Origin: CBDCLY01 sp965218715
GTDB lineage: Bacteria; Bacteroidota; Bacteroidia; Flavobacteriales_E; Vicingaceae
Length of the DNA: 48,452 nt
Direction: 5' to 3'
Assembly: GCA_965218715.1 (NCBI GenBank)
Contig: CBDCLY010000018.1
Span: 1-48,452, forward strand
Below the pieces are notes generated by a model. That model saw only the letters and a program-made list of their open reading frames with translations, searched no databases and was not told where the DNA came from. Shown here in pieces: positions 33,901 through 42,701 of this stretch. Within the stretch, counting starts at the first letter, position 1. Every line of letters begins with the position of its first letter. The position numbers were made by a program, and so were the translations under genes.

Positions 33901-34615
33901 ATGGCAAAAGAAAATGAGAAGAAAATAAGGGATAAGTTCAGCATTAAAGACTGGAACGAGGTAAAAAGCAATGATTCTTGGGCAATATTCAAGATTATGT
34001 CAGAATTTGTGACTGGATTTGAAACCCTGTCAAAGATTTGGACCATGCGTATCAATTTTTGGCTCAGCAAGAACTCCTAGTGATCATCCGAATTACGCCA
34101 TCGCAGATGAACTGGCGTTTCAGATTTGTAAAAAAGGGTATGGAATTATTACAGGTGGTGGACCAGGAATTATGGAGGCTGCAAACAAAGGAGCCCATAG
34201 AGCAGGGGGTAAATCGGTTGGCTTAAACATCGATCTGCCTTTTGAACAAAACCACAATCCTTACATTGATCAAGATAAGTCTCTCGAGTTTGATTATTTC
34301 TTCGTTCGAAAAGTCATGTTTGTCAAGTATGCCCAGGGATTTGTAGTATTACCAGGTGGTTTTGGCACATTGGACGAATTTTTCGAATCCGTTACACTGA
34401 TTCAAACTCAAAAAATTGGAAAATTTCCAATAGTACTTTATGGGAAATCATTTTGGTCAGGTCTTATTGATTGGATAAAAGATACCATGATAGCATCTCA
34501 TCAAAATGCTAGCGAGTCAGACTTGGACATCTTTTTTGTTGCAGATTCTATTGATGAAGCAGTTGACCATATTGATCATTTTTACAACCAATATTTACTT
34601 AAGCCTAACTTTTAG
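33901..34615 (+). pseudogene. LOG-family (TIGR00730) protein gene interrupted by a one-base frameshift
   Basis: LOG-family enzymes are nucleotide-5'-monophosphate phosphoribohydrolases; some release cytokinins, others hydrolyse nucleotides. The conserved core is present from about 34040 on: PCVSIFGSART, GYGIITGGGPGIMEAANKGA and the PGGFGTLDEFFE motif with its acidic residues. Translation from the ATG at 33901 gives a convincing N-terminus (FSIKDWNEVKSNDSWAIFK) that leads to FETLSKI and then goes out of frame at the T-run 34037-34039. Dropping one T joins SKI to GPCVSIFG, giving 237 residues, normal for the family. A TTG at 34019 can open the second part alone, but its first residues do not belong to the family. 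Intact or broken in the cell is unresolved. Confidence 0.8.
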
Positions 34616-35858
34616 AATCTAGAATATGCCGCCTTAGCAAGCTTAAAGCAGCTAACGAAGCCCTTGTAATGTTTCTTTCTCGATGTTTTTCAAATAGAAG
34701 TTTTTTGGCTTCAACACCTCCTTGATGCGCCATAGCAATCCAAACGGTGCCAACTGGCTTTTCTTCACTTCCTCCTGTTGGACCAGCAATTCCAGATGTA
34801 GCTAAAGCAAAATCGCTATTGAAATTTTTCAAAGCCCCTAGCGCCATTTGTTTCACTACCTCTTCACTTACTGCTCCAAATTCATGCAAAGAATCTGAGC
34901 TCACAGATAAATGCCGCTGTTTTACCTCATTGTGATAAGCAACAATTCCACCTAAAAAGTAAGCTGAACTTCCTTCACAACTGGTAAGCAGTCTGGAGAT
35001 GTTCCCTCCAGTGCAACTCTCTGCACAAACTAAGGTTTTCTTCTTTTCAAGCAACAAATTTCCAATCACTTGCTCCAGTTGGATGTTATCTTCGCCAAAA
35101 CAATATGAAGGGATTAGTTCTTTTAATTGCCTTGCTTCATCAATAAGCAATGCTTCAAGTTTACTTTTGGAATTGCCAGCAATGCTTAAGCGAACTTTAA
35201 CGATTCCTGGAGAAGGCAGATAAGCCACTTTAACTCCTTTTTTTATGGTGGATTTTTCCCAGTCTTTAATTATTTCTACCAAAAAAGATTCTCCAATTCC
35301 TTCTGTCATTATCGTTTTGTGAAATACTCCACCTAAACTAAATTTTGTCTTTAATCGGGGAATAACTTCTGTCTCCATTATACCTTTCATCTCGTAGGGA
35401 ACACCTGGCATACTAACAAAAACCACATCCTTTCGCTCAAACCACATTCCACTTGCAGTTCCTAGAAGGTTGTTGAGTACGGTACAATTTTCTGGCAAAT
35501 CTGCTTGTCGAATGTTGCTTTCCAACATTTTCCTTCCACGCATTTCGAAATAGGTGACAATTTTCTCTAAAGCCTCTTTGTTTCGAACCAGTTTGGTTTG
35601 AAAATATTCACTTAAAACTTCCTTAGTAATGTCATCTTGAGTTGGGCCCAATCCTCCAGTTATTAAAACGATGTTCGACCTAGAAGAAGCCAGATCCAAG
35701 GCAGAAATTATTGACTCCTTTTCGTCTTTAATGGACTGAATATTAGCAACTTCAACACCAATCTGGTTAAGGTTTTTTCCCATCCAGGCAGAATTGGTAT
35801 CAATGGTTTGCCCTATTAGAATTTCATCACCAATGGTAATCAGTTCAGCTATGTGCAT
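34605..35858 (-). CDS. cinA: CinA-family protein (nicotinamide-nucleotide amidase / competence-damage protein)
   Basis: The 417-residue protein has the N-terminal MoCF-like domain (ELITIGDEILIGQTIDTNSA, TGGLGPTQDDITKEV, SMPGVPYEMKGI) and the C-terminal PncC-type amidase domain (VCAESCTGGNISRLLTS, TSGIAGPTGGSEEKPVGT). The latter hydrolyses nicotinamide mononucleotide to nicotinate mononucleotide, so the protein recycles NAD. Length and domain order are normal. Its 3' end overlaps the convergent LOG-family gene by 11 bases. The universal stress protein gene is eight bases upstream on the same strand and probably co-transcribed. Confidence 0.94.
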   Translation of the reverse strand: MHIAELITIGDEILIGQTIDTNSAWMGKNLNQIGVEVANIQSIKDEKESIISALDLASSRSNIVLITGGLGPTQDDITKEVLSEYFQTKLVRNKEALEKIVTYFEMRGRKMLESNIRQADLPENCTVLNNLLGTASGMWFERKDVVFVSMPGVPYEMKGIMETEVIPRLKTKFSLGGVFHKTIMTEGIGESFLVEIIKDWEKSTIKKGVKVAYLPSPGIVKVRLSIAGNSKSKLEALLIDEARQLKELIPSYCFGEDNIQLEQVIGNLLLEKKKTLVCAESCTGGNISRLLTSCEGSSAYFLGGIVAYHNEVKQRHLSVSSDSLHEFGAVSEEVVKQMALGALKNFNSDFALATSGIAGPTGGSEEKPVGTVWIAMAHQGGVEAKKLLFEKHRERNITRASLAALSLLRRHILDSKS

Positions 35859-35866
35859 GCTTACTA

Positions 35867-36769
35867 TTAAACGTAAAATGGACGATAACCACCTGCCAAA
35901 TCATCCTGAGAGAAACCTTTAATGGTTCCAATTGGTGTTACACTTAAAACTGGAATCCTTGATTGATTAATTATTCTCTGAGCGTGAGGTCCTACGAAAA
36001 GGCCTGTACTTGCCTCCTGTTCAGTCATAATGATCAACAAATCAGCTCCAATGGCTTGTGAAAAGTTATTCGTCATTTCTGCTATATCATCCCCATAAAT
36101 CACTTTAGAGTCAAAAGGAATATTTTCAGCACTTAAAATGTCTTCAATTTGCTTCATTTTCAACTTAAATATGGCCTCTTCTTCCTCATGGTCTTCTGTA
36201 ATTAGACCAGCCAAATACACTTTGGCATCATACATTTTTGCCATAGCAATGGTCTCTGTAACCTTGTCACGAGTATGTGCTGTGCTATCAATAGGCAAAG
36301 CGATTTTCTCAATTCTTTCATGCTTGCTATTCTCTTGGATAGTTAAAACTGGGCAAGTAGCCGCAGTAACCACTCGGTATGCCTGGCTGCCAATAAAAAA
36401 TTCTTCAACGCCACTTAATCCATGAGTTCCCATAACAATAATGTCACAATTCTTATCAGACGCAGATCCTACAATTTCTTTTGCTACACTCCCATCACGA
36501 ATTTCTGTTTGATATTCTATATTAAAAGGAGCAATGTTTTTTTCTGCAATTTCATTTAAATGATGCCCTATTTCATCTTTAAAATTACTTGTGTTGACCA
36601 CTTCATTCAGACTAGGCAATACAGTTGTTCTAGGATTAACAATGTGTAAAAGATGAATGTTGGCCTTAAACTTTTGAGCCAATTCTGTGGCTGCTTGAAG
36701 TGCCTTCATAGAGGATCCAGAAAAATCAAGTGGAACGAGTATATTGCTGATGTTAAAGCTATGTTTCAT
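35867..36769 (-). CDS. tandem universal stress protein
   Basis: Two UspA domains make up the 300 residues. The first (about 1-145) begins ISNILVPLDFSGSSMKALQAA and ends with an intact ATP-binding motif GTHGLSGVEEFFIGS, so it probably binds ATP. The second (about 150-280) starts IEKIALPIDSTAHTRDKV and has the weaker motif EQEASTGLFVGPHAQRII, so nucleotide binding there is doubtful. Such proteins support survival under stress or starvation and often act as dimers. It lies eight bases upstream of cinA. Confidence 0.92.
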   Translation of the reverse strand: MKHSFNISNILVPLDFSGSSMKALQAATELAQKFKANIHLLHIVNPRTTVLPSLNEVVNTSNFKDEIGHHLNEIAEKNIAPFNIEYQTEIRDGSVAKEIVGSASDKNCDIIVMGTHGLSGVEEFFIGSQAYRVVTAATCPVLTIQENSKHERIEKIALPIDSTAHTRDKVTETIAMAKMYDAKVYLAGLITEDHEEEEAIFKLKMKQIEDILSAENIPFDSKVIYGDDIAEMTNNFSQAIGADLLIIMTEQEASTGLFVGPHAQRIINQSRIPVLSVTPIGTIKGFSQDDLAGGYRPFYV

Positions 36770-36784
36770 AATGCTAATTTTTTA

Positions 36785-36792
36785 GAAAGTTA
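36785..36792 (-). promoter_or_regulatory. possible -7 element for the universal stress protein gene
   Basis: The minus strand reads TAACTTTC, one mismatch from TAnnTTTG, with a predicted start about ten bases before the ATG at 36769. Confidence 0.25.
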
Positions 36793-36865
36793 TTCAATTT
36801 CGGTCGCATGAAAAAGAAATTAACAAGAAACAATTCAGATATTTAACCTTCTTAAATGCGCGAAA

Positions 36866-37729
36866 ATGATTGCTCCATCAGAATTAATTCTAAATCAGGA
36901 TAAATCCATTTATCACCTGAAACTTAAACCAGAACATCTGGCAAATAAAGTAATTATTGCAGGTGACCCTGGAAGGATAGCAAAGATTTCATCTTATTTC
37001 GACCAAATAGATCACATTATTGAAAACAGGGAGTTTGTCACACATACGGGTTGGTATAAAGGCACAAGAATTACTGCTTTAGCCACTGGAATTGGGACTG
37101 ATAATATTGACATCGTGCTTAATGAATTGGATGCTTTAATCAACGTTGACTTAGAAAACAGAGTCATCAAAGACCAATTGACTTCACTTGAAATTGTACG
37201 GATTGGAACTTGTGGATCCATCCAAGAAAACATCCTAGCAGATGATGTTATTGTTTCTTCGCATGCCTTAGGTTTAGATGGCTTACTTCAATTCTACCCT
37301 TATGAAATGAAAGGAAATGTGGCCCATATTTTTGAAGAAATTATTAAACAAGTTGAGGGTGAAAAATGGTTGAATCAAGCGTATTTGGCTAAAGGGTCTG
37401 AGGGTTTAATAGAGAAAATTGGTCATGGGTTTCATCGTGGAATTACCATCACCGCGTCTGGATTTTATGGACCACAAGGCCGATCCATTAGAATTCCATC
37501 GAAGCGTGACGACCAGAATGAGCGCTTTAGAGACTTCAAATTTGATGAACATCAATTGTTAAACTACGAAATGGAAACCTCAGCACTTTATGGTCTAAGC
37601 GAGTTAATGGGACATAATGCTTGCACCGTTTGTGCGGTTGTTGCAAACAGGTACGCCAATTCTTTCAGTAAAGACTATAATGTCACAATTTCTAAACTGA
37701 TTAAAACAGTTCTTGATCGATTAGTTTAG
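36866..37729 (+). CDS. nucleoside phosphorylase (uridine phosphorylase-like)
   Basis: The 287-residue protein belongs to the PNP/UDP phosphorylase family, which splits nucleosides with phosphate to base plus ribose-1-phosphate. Visible motifs are IIAGDPGRIAKI (phosphate-binding Gly/Arg), TGIGTDNIDIVLNEL, VRIGTCGSI and the nucleoside-binding ETSALYGLSELMGH near 235. The GFHRGITITASGFYGPQGRS segment is characteristic of the uridine phosphorylase side of the family, but substrate preference is uncertain. It stands alone, divergent from the universal stress gene. Confidence 0.88.
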   Translation: MIAPSELILNQDKSIYHLKLKPEHLANKVIIAGDPGRIAKISSYFDQIDHIIENREFVTHTGWYKGTRITALATGIGTDNIDIVLNELDALINVDLENRVIKDQLTSLEIVRIGTCGSIQENILADDVIVSSHALGLDGLLQFYPYEMKGNVAHIFEEIIKQVEGEKWLNQAYLAKGSEGLIEKIGHGFHRGITITASGFYGPQGRSIRIPSKRDDQNERFRDFKFDEHQLLNYEMETSALYGLSELMGHNACTVCAVVANRYANSFSKDYNVTISKLIKTVLDRLV

Positions 37730-37791
37730 GCAATCAACAATTTGGCGTTCAAAACTAGCCGAAGAAAAATATTTCCATTTTCAATAAAACT

Positions 37792-37799
37792 TAATTTTG
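37792..37799 (+). promoter_or_regulatory. -7 promoter element for the SirB1-like gene
   Basis: The plus strand reads TAATTTTG, a perfect TAnnTTTG match, with a weak TTTC at a suitable -33 distance (about 37772). The predicted start near 37806 is next to the ATG at 37807, suggesting a leaderless or near-leaderless mRNA. Confidence 0.4.
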
Positions 37800-37806
37800 A
37801 TAATGG

Positions 37807-38679
37807 ATGGACGATACAACCAAAATTAAAGCACTGATTCAATTGCTAGATGATCCAGATGAAGCAATTTTTCAAGAAGTGAGCAATGCCATACTAGGAA
37901 TTGGAGAAACAATTGTTCCACAACTTGAAGTAGAATGGGAAGCTTGTTTTAATGGAATCGTTCAACAAAGGATAGAAGAATTAATCCACCTCATTCAAGT
38001 TCAAGAAATTGAAAAGGGCCTGATTGCATGGAAACAGGACGAAAATAGATCACTTTTGAATGGTGCTTTATTGCTTGCCAAATACCAATACTCTGATATT
38101 GATTTAGAAAAGATCAATGAGTTTGTAGATCAATTGACTCAAGACTGCTGGTTGGAAATTAATTCCAACCTTACCTCATTAGAGAAAGTTCAGGTCATTA
38201 ATAAAGTGTTTTTCGACATCTATGGCTTTGAAGGAAACAAAAAGAATTTTCACTCTGCCAGAAATTCTTTCTTAAATCATGTAATTGAGACCAAGAAAGG
38301 AAGTCCAATTAGTCTATCCATACTTTATATCGAGCTAGCAAAACGTTTAAAAATCCCTATCTATGGTGTTAATTTACCAGAACATTTTATTCTAGCATAC
38401 ACGCAACTTCCAATTGAATACATTGAAGATTTAAATCATGAAGCCATTCAATTCTATCTCAATCTATTCAACCAAGGCGCAATATTTGAAAAATCAGATA
38501 TTGATCAATTTCTACTTGAGTTAAAGATCGAACCAAAAGATAAATTTTATCTTCCTTGTTCAGATATAGAAATCATTAAACGACTTATCCAAAATTTAAT
38601 AAGGGCATTTCAAAAAGATGGATATAAGGACAAAGAACTTGAATTGACCAAATTACTTTCTGTTCTTGAAGAAGAATAA
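37807..38679 (+). CDS. SirB1-family protein with transglutaminase-like fold
   Basis: The 290-residue protein has an N-terminal helical, HEAT-like part (IKALIQLLDDPDEAIFQEV) and the SirB1 core (FHSARNSFLNHVIETKKGSP, then ISLSILYIELAKRLKIPIYG and VNLPEHFIL). The core is related to transglutaminase-like folds, but the catalytic Cys is not evident, so enzymatic activity is doubtful. Its function in Bacteroidota is unknown. The gene is between a nucleoside phosphorylase and a DUF819 membrane protein with no clear operon link to either. Confidence 0.85.
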   Translation: MDDTTKIKALIQLLDDPDEAIFQEVSNAILGIGETIVPQLEVEWEACFNGIVQQRIEELIHLIQVQEIEKGLIAWKQDENRSLLNGALLLAKYQYSDIDLEKINEFVDQLTQDCWLEINSNLTSLEKVQVINKVFFDIYGFEGNKKNFHSARNSFLNHVIETKKGSPISLSILYIELAKRLKIPIYGVNLPEHFILAYTQLPIEYIEDLNHEAIQFYLNLFNQGAIFEKSDIDQFLLELKIEPKDKFYLPCSDIEIIKRLIQNLIRAFQKDGYKDKELELTKLLSVLEEE

Positions 38680-38731
38680 TCAAGAAAGAATTTTGATACT
38701 AAAACCTTATCTTGCCTCTTAAACAATAATC

Positions 38732-39997
38732 ATGCACGAAAGCACTAACTCTCCTCTTTTTACTAATGATGCCACAGTTCTTGGCATTCTTCTGTTTGTA
38801 TTAGCTATCGTATTCTATACATCGAGTTCTAAAAATCCAAAATGGCTTAAATTTTACAAAGTTATCCCTTCCCTTCTATTGTGCTATTTTCTTCCTTCTC
38901 TGCTTAATTCTATGGGAATCATCTCAGGAGAAGAATCATCTTTGTACTTTGTTGCATCGCGATATTTACTCCCGAGTAGCTTAGTTTTGCTATGCCTAAG
39001 TATCGATTTGAAGGGAATCATGCGACTTGGACCAAAAGCGATCATCATGTTCCTTTCGGGTACATTAGGCATCATCATAGGCGGACCAGTAGCCATCCTT
39101 GCCGTTTCTGCCTTTGCTCCTGAAATATTTGGAGGAAGCGGCCCGGATGAAGTTTGGAGAGGATTGGCAACCGTTGCTGGTAGTTGGATAGGCGGAGGTG
39201 CAAACCAAACCGCAATGAAAGAAATATATGGTTCATCGGATCAGCTTTTTTCTGCCATGATTACTGTTGATGTAATTGTGGCTAATATTTGGATGGCCTT
39301 CTTACTGGTTGGAGCAGGAATGTCAAGTAAAATTGATTCATGGTTTAAAGCAGATTCAAGTGCAATTGAAGAGGTTAAGGAAGGGATACAAGCTTATAGA
39401 AATAGCATTTCAAGAACGGCTAGCTTAACCGATATCATGATAATTTGTGCAATTGGTTTTGGAGGAACCGCACTAGCCCACTTTGGATCAGATATAATTA
39501 CTCCTTTTATGGAAACAAAAAAGGAATGGCTAAGCGAATATCGATTAACATCTATGGCCAGTGCGTTCTTTTGGATTGTAGTTATAGCTACCTTAACTGG
39601 CCTAGTACTTTCTTTTACAAAATTTAAAAAGTATGAAGGTGCTGGAGCATCGAAGTTTGGAAGCGCTTTCTTATACATTTTAGTAGCAACCATTGGAATG
39701 AAAATGGATATTCTAGCCATTTTCAACAATCTAGGATTGTTTTTAGTAGGCATTATTTGGATGTTGGTTCATGTCATCATTTTATTACTCGTCGCAAAAT
39801 TGATAAAGGCACCATTCTTCTTTGTTGCCGTTGGGAGTCAAGCTAATGTTGGTGGAGCTGCATCTGCCCCTATTGTAGCCTCAGCTTTTAGCCCTGCTTT
39901 AGCACCAGTAGGAGTGCTACTTGCCGTATTTGGTTATGCAGTTGGAACCTTTGGTGCAATTATCTGCGCACAAGTCATGCAAATCGTATCTCAATAG
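38732..39997 (+). CDS. DUF819-family membrane protein
   Basis: This protein has 421 residues and about ten hydrophobic helices. Family hallmarks are SRYLLPSSLVLLCLSIDLKG, the internal repeat-type segment WRGLATVAGSWIGGGANQTA, and near the C-terminus GSQANVGGAASAPIVASAF. The two inverted glycine-rich segments suggest a transporter fold with two similar halves. The substrate is unknown. The SDR gene begins seven bases after its stop, so they are probably co-transcribed. Confidence 0.9.
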   Translation: MHESTNSPLFTNDATVLGILLFVLAIVFYTSSSKNPKWLKFYKVIPSLLLCYFLPSLLNSMGIISGEESSLYFVASRYLLPSSLVLLCLSIDLKGIMRLGPKAIIMFLSGTLGIIIGGPVAILAVSAFAPEIFGGSGPDEVWRGLATVAGSWIGGGANQTAMKEIYGSSDQLFSAMITVDVIVANIWMAFLLVGAGMSSKIDSWFKADSSAIEEVKEGIQAYRNSISRTASLTDIMIICAIGFGGTALAHFGSDIITPFMETKKEWLSEYRLTSMASAFFWIVVIATLTGLVLSFTKFKKYEGAGASKFGSAFLYILVATIGMKMDILAIFNNLGLFLVGIIWMLVHVIILLLVAKLIKAPFFFVAVGSQANVGGAASAPIVASAFSPALAPVGVLLAVFGYAVGTFGAIICAQVMQIVSQ

Positions 39998-40003
39998 AAA
40001 AAT

Positions 40004-40873
40004 ATGAATTATAAAGAAGCAATGTTTAAAGATCAAGAATTAAAAGGAAAAACAATTCTTGTAACAGGAGGTGGAACAGGCCTCGGCAAATCAATGAGTG
40101 AATACTTTCTCTCCCTTGGTGCAAACATTATCATTGCCAGCAGAAAGTTAGAAGTTTTGCAAAATACTGCAGATGAATTAATGGCAAAACATGATGGCGA
40201 AGTTCTAGCTTTAGCTTGTGATGTAAGAAAGCCATTAGAAGTTGAAGAAATGCTACAGACTGGTATTGAAAAGTTTGGAAACATTGATATTTTGGTAAAC
40301 AATGCTGCCGGAAATTTTATTAGTCCAACCGAGCGCTTATCACCTAAAGCATTTGATATCATTGTTGATATAGTCTTAAAAGGGAGCTACAATTGCTCAC
40401 TGCTGCTTGGAAAGCATTGGATCAAAAACAAACATGCCGGAACTATGTTGAACATTGTAACTACTTATAGCTGGACTGGGTCTGGTTATGTAGTTCCATC
40501 TGCAATAGCAAAAGCTGGAGTGCTTAGTCTTACTCGTTCTTTGGCTGCCGAATGGGCAAAATACAACATTAGAACAAATGCGATTGCACCTGGACCCTTT
40601 CCTACTCAAGGAGCTTTTAGTAGATTGTTTCCAGAAGCATTAAGAGATCAATTAGACCCATTGAAAAGAATACCTTTGAAACGGTATGGTGATCATCAAG
40701 AGTTGGCCAACTTAGCTGCCTACCTTGTTTCTGATTTCAGTGCTTACGTAAATGGTGAAGTTGTTACCATTGATGGAGGAGAATGGTTATACAATGCTGG
40801 AGAATTTACTGGTTTTGATGCAATTCCAAAAGAAATGTGGGACCAGATAGAAAAGGCTACTAGAAGAAAATAG
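40004..40873 (+). CDS. 2,4-dienoyl-CoA reductase-type short-chain dehydrogenase
   Basis: This 289-residue SDR has the NAD(P) motif TGGGTGLG at 21-28 and NNAAG near 99-103. The canonical YxxxK is replaced by SAIAK (Ser166, Lys170), with the likely catalytic Tyr at 155 (TTYSWTGSG). This spacing, Tyr fifteen residues before Lys, and the segment GSGYVVPSAIAKAG followed by SLAAEWAKYNIRTN match mitochondrial-type DECR1. The probable reaction is NADPH reduction of 2,4-dienoyl-CoA in degradation of unsaturated fatty acids. A hairpin lies 11 bases after its stop. Confidence 0.88.
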   Translation: MNYKEAMFKDQELKGKTILVTGGGTGLGKSMSEYFLSLGANIIIASRKLEVLQNTADELMAKHDGEVLALACDVRKPLEVEEMLQTGIEKFGNIDILVNNAAGNFISPTERLSPKAFDIIVDIVLKGSYNCSLLLGKHWIKNKHAGTMLNIVTTYSWTGSGYVVPSAIAKAGVLSLTRSLAAEWAKYNIRTNAIAPGPFPTQGAFSRLFPEALRDQLDPLKRIPLKRYGDHQELANLAAYLVSDFSAYVNGEVVTIDGGEWLYNAGEFTGFDAIPKEMWDQIEKATRRK

Positions 40874-40883
40874 TGCTAAAAAA

Positions 40884-40916
40884 AGCCGGCTCACAGACAA
40901 AATCTGCGAACCGGCT
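40884..40916 (-). terminator. hairpin with T-run on the minus strand
   Basis: Two 14-base arms (40884-40897 and 40903-40916) pair with two mismatches around a five-base loop; the terminal AGCCGG/CCGGCT stem is perfect. The run of seven A at 40878-40884 becomes a T-run directly after the hairpin on the minus strand, as in a rho-independent terminator of minus-strand transcripts. On the plus strand there is no T-run after it. No minus-strand gene reaches this point, so it is either a terminator of an unseen small RNA or antisense transcript, or a plus-strand transcript-end stabiliser. Confidence 0.5.
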
Positions 40917-40964
40917 ACTACCAAACAAAACAACTAACACTTTAGAAATTTGATACTATAACGC

Positions 40965-40978
40965 TCTCATTAATGAGA
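40965..40978. promoter_or_regulatory. 14-base perfect palindrome upstream of marC
   Basis: The sequence TCTCATTAATGAGA is a perfect inverted repeat with no loop, 37 bases before the marC ATG. It is a plausible dimer-binding operator; no protein is implicated. Confidence 0.3.
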
Positions 40979-41015
40979 TTGTTGATGCAGTCTTCTTAAA
41001 ACTTGTTAATTTAAA

Positions 41016-41651
41016 ATGCCAGATACACTATTTTCCTTCGGGCTTCTTTGTTTTACTTCTTTTCTGACATTAATGAATCCATTGGGCACTATGCCTGTAT
41101 TCATGAGCATGACAAATGCCTTAAGTAATCAAGAAAGAAAAAAAACTGCAAAGAAAGCAACCATTGTTGCCTTCATAACTTTGGTTTTGTTTGCTTTCTC
41201 TGGGCAATTGTTGTTTACCTTTTTTGGCATTTCCGTTCATAGCTTTCGCATAGTTGGAGGCATTATCTTTTTTATGATGGGCTACGATATGCTGCAAGCA
41301 CGACTCGTAAAAGTAAAGATGAGTGAAGAAACGGCTAGAAGGGAATATGCCTCAGATATTTCTATCACTCCACTTGCCATTCCTATGATATGTGGTCCTG
41401 GAGCCATCACCAACGCAATTGTTTTGATGGAAGACGCAACAAGTTTTAAATACCAAGCAATACTGATAGGATGCATGGCAATTGTCTGTTTATTAACCTT
41501 TTTAGTCCTTTGGAGTGCAGGGAAAGTCAGCAAATGGCTTGGCGAAACAGGGAATAAAATAATGATGAGGTTAATGGGTTTAATTGTTATGGTGATTGCA
41601 GTTGAATTTTTCTTCAGTGGTTTAATTCCAATCTTATCAGGCAAACTTTAA
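41016..41651 (+). CDS. MarC-family membrane protein
   Basis: The 211-residue protein has six predicted helices and the MarC signature LTLMNPLGTMPVFMSMT, then GIIFFMMGYDMLQA, and ITPLAIPMICGPGAIT. Family members are inner-membrane proteins whose physiological role is not established; the early link to antibiotic resistance was not upheld. It is directly followed, with no gap, by the predicted aminopeptidase gene. The expression is possibly controlled from the 143-base region holding the hairpin and palindrome. Confidence 0.92.
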   Translation: MPDTLFSFGLLCFTSFLTLMNPLGTMPVFMSMTNALSNQERKKTAKKATIVAFITLVLFAFSGQLLFTFFGISVHSFRIVGGIIFFMMGYDMLQARLVKVKMSEETARREYASDISITPLAIPMICGPGAITNAIVLMEDATSFKYQAILIGCMAIVCLLTFLVLWSAGKVSKWLGETGNKIMMRLMGLIVMVIAVEFFFSGLIPILSGKL

Positions 41652-42692
41652 ATGATGAAATGGTTTTTAAAAATTTCATTAGGTCTTCTGCTATTGATTT
41701 TTTGTTTCCTTCTCTTTCATTACCAATCTGTAATTTATGGAATAAGACAACTGAAGGGTCAACTCTCCATAATTACCAATTCAATTCCTATAGATGACGT
41801 ATTAAGTCAAAAGGAACTTCCAGATTCTCTAAGAAACAAGCTCCTCCTGATCAATGACATTAAATCCTTTGCAGAAAATGATTTAGGGCTACTCCCGAGT
41901 GATAATTACTCGAGTTTTTATGATGAAAAAGACCAGACCAGTTTGTGGATGTTAACTGCAAGCCCAAGCTTTAAAATTGAAGCCTATCAATGGGAGTTTC
42001 CAATCCTTGGAACCTTTTCCTATAAAGGGTATTTCAATCATCAATTAGGGCTAGAAAATCAGAAAGAATTAGATCATAAAGGATTTGACACTCAATTAAA
42101 ACCAGTAAGTGCATGGTCTACTTTAGGTTGGTTCAATGATCCTATATTAAGTTCAATGCTTAATCGTTCAGAAGGGGCTCTTGCCGACATAATTATCCAT
42201 GAGCTTTGCCACCATAGTATTTATGTAAAAAACAACATTAGCTATAATGAGAACCTTGCCAATTTCATTGGAGAAAAAGGAGCAATTGCATTTCTAAAAC
42301 AAACCTATGGAGAAGAAAGCAGTGAGTTATCAAAGCATCTAAAATCAATGGAAAAACAAAAGATATTTTCGAAATTTATGCTGGAAGCCAGTCAAGAAAT
42401 GCACAATTTCTATATAGAATTAGAAGCGGTAGTTGATGCCAATGAAAAGCAGGCTCAAAAGGAAAAAAAGCTGAACGAGATAAAATATAGCTTAGTAGAA
42501 TTGAATTACTTTTCTGACTCAGCTACGGCAATGAAGCGATTGAAGAAGTTTGAGCTTAACAATGCGAGTTTCACAGGATTTAAAACATACTCCGAAAAAC
42601 AGTTATCATTTGAGGAGGAGTTTAAAGAGCACTTTCATTCTTCTTTAAAAGATTTCATAAAGCATCAGCTGAAAACCCACGGAAAAAATTAA
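41652..42692 (+). CDS. predicted membrane-anchored zinc aminopeptidase (Aminopep family)
   Basis: The 346-residue protein has one N-terminal hydrophobic helix (about 5-25) and a large domain facing the periplasm. The zinc site is clear: HELCHH at 183-188 and a second Glu at about 200 (YNENLANF), which together give the HExxH...E arrangement. The preceding SAWSTLGWFNDPILSSML and following FIGEKGAIAFL are typical of this predicted aminopeptidase family. Its activity has not been shown, and the substrate is unknown. It starts at ATG-ATG immediately after the MarC stop and precedes murQ by nine bases. Confidence 0.8.
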   Translation: MMKWFLKISLGLLLLIFCFLLFHYQSVIYGIRQLKGQLSIITNSIPIDDVLSQKELPDSLRNKLLLINDIKSFAENDLGLLPSDNYSSFYDEKDQTSLWMLTASPSFKIEAYQWEFPILGTFSYKGYFNHQLGLENQKELDHKGFDTQLKPVSAWSTLGWFNDPILSSMLNRSEGALADIIIHELCHHSIYVKNNISYNENLANFIGEKGAIAFLKQTYGEESSELSKHLKSMEKQKIFSKFMLEASQEMHNFYIELEAVVDANEKQAQKEKKLNEIKYSLVELNYFSDSATAMKRLKKFELNNASFTGFKTYSEKQLSFEEEFKEHFHSSLKDFIKHQLKTHGKN

Positions 42693-42701
42693 ATTTATTC
42701 A

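Noticed and set aside
34019..34040. TTG start for the LOG-family gene giving an N-terminus MKPCQRFGPC
   Set aside because: The first residues come from the wrong frame; the family N-terminus is encoded from 33901 up to the frameshift at 34037-34039.
40033..40609. Minus-strand open frames opposite the SDR gene
   Set aside because: They are shadows in other frames of a well-supported gene and lack any recognisable domain.
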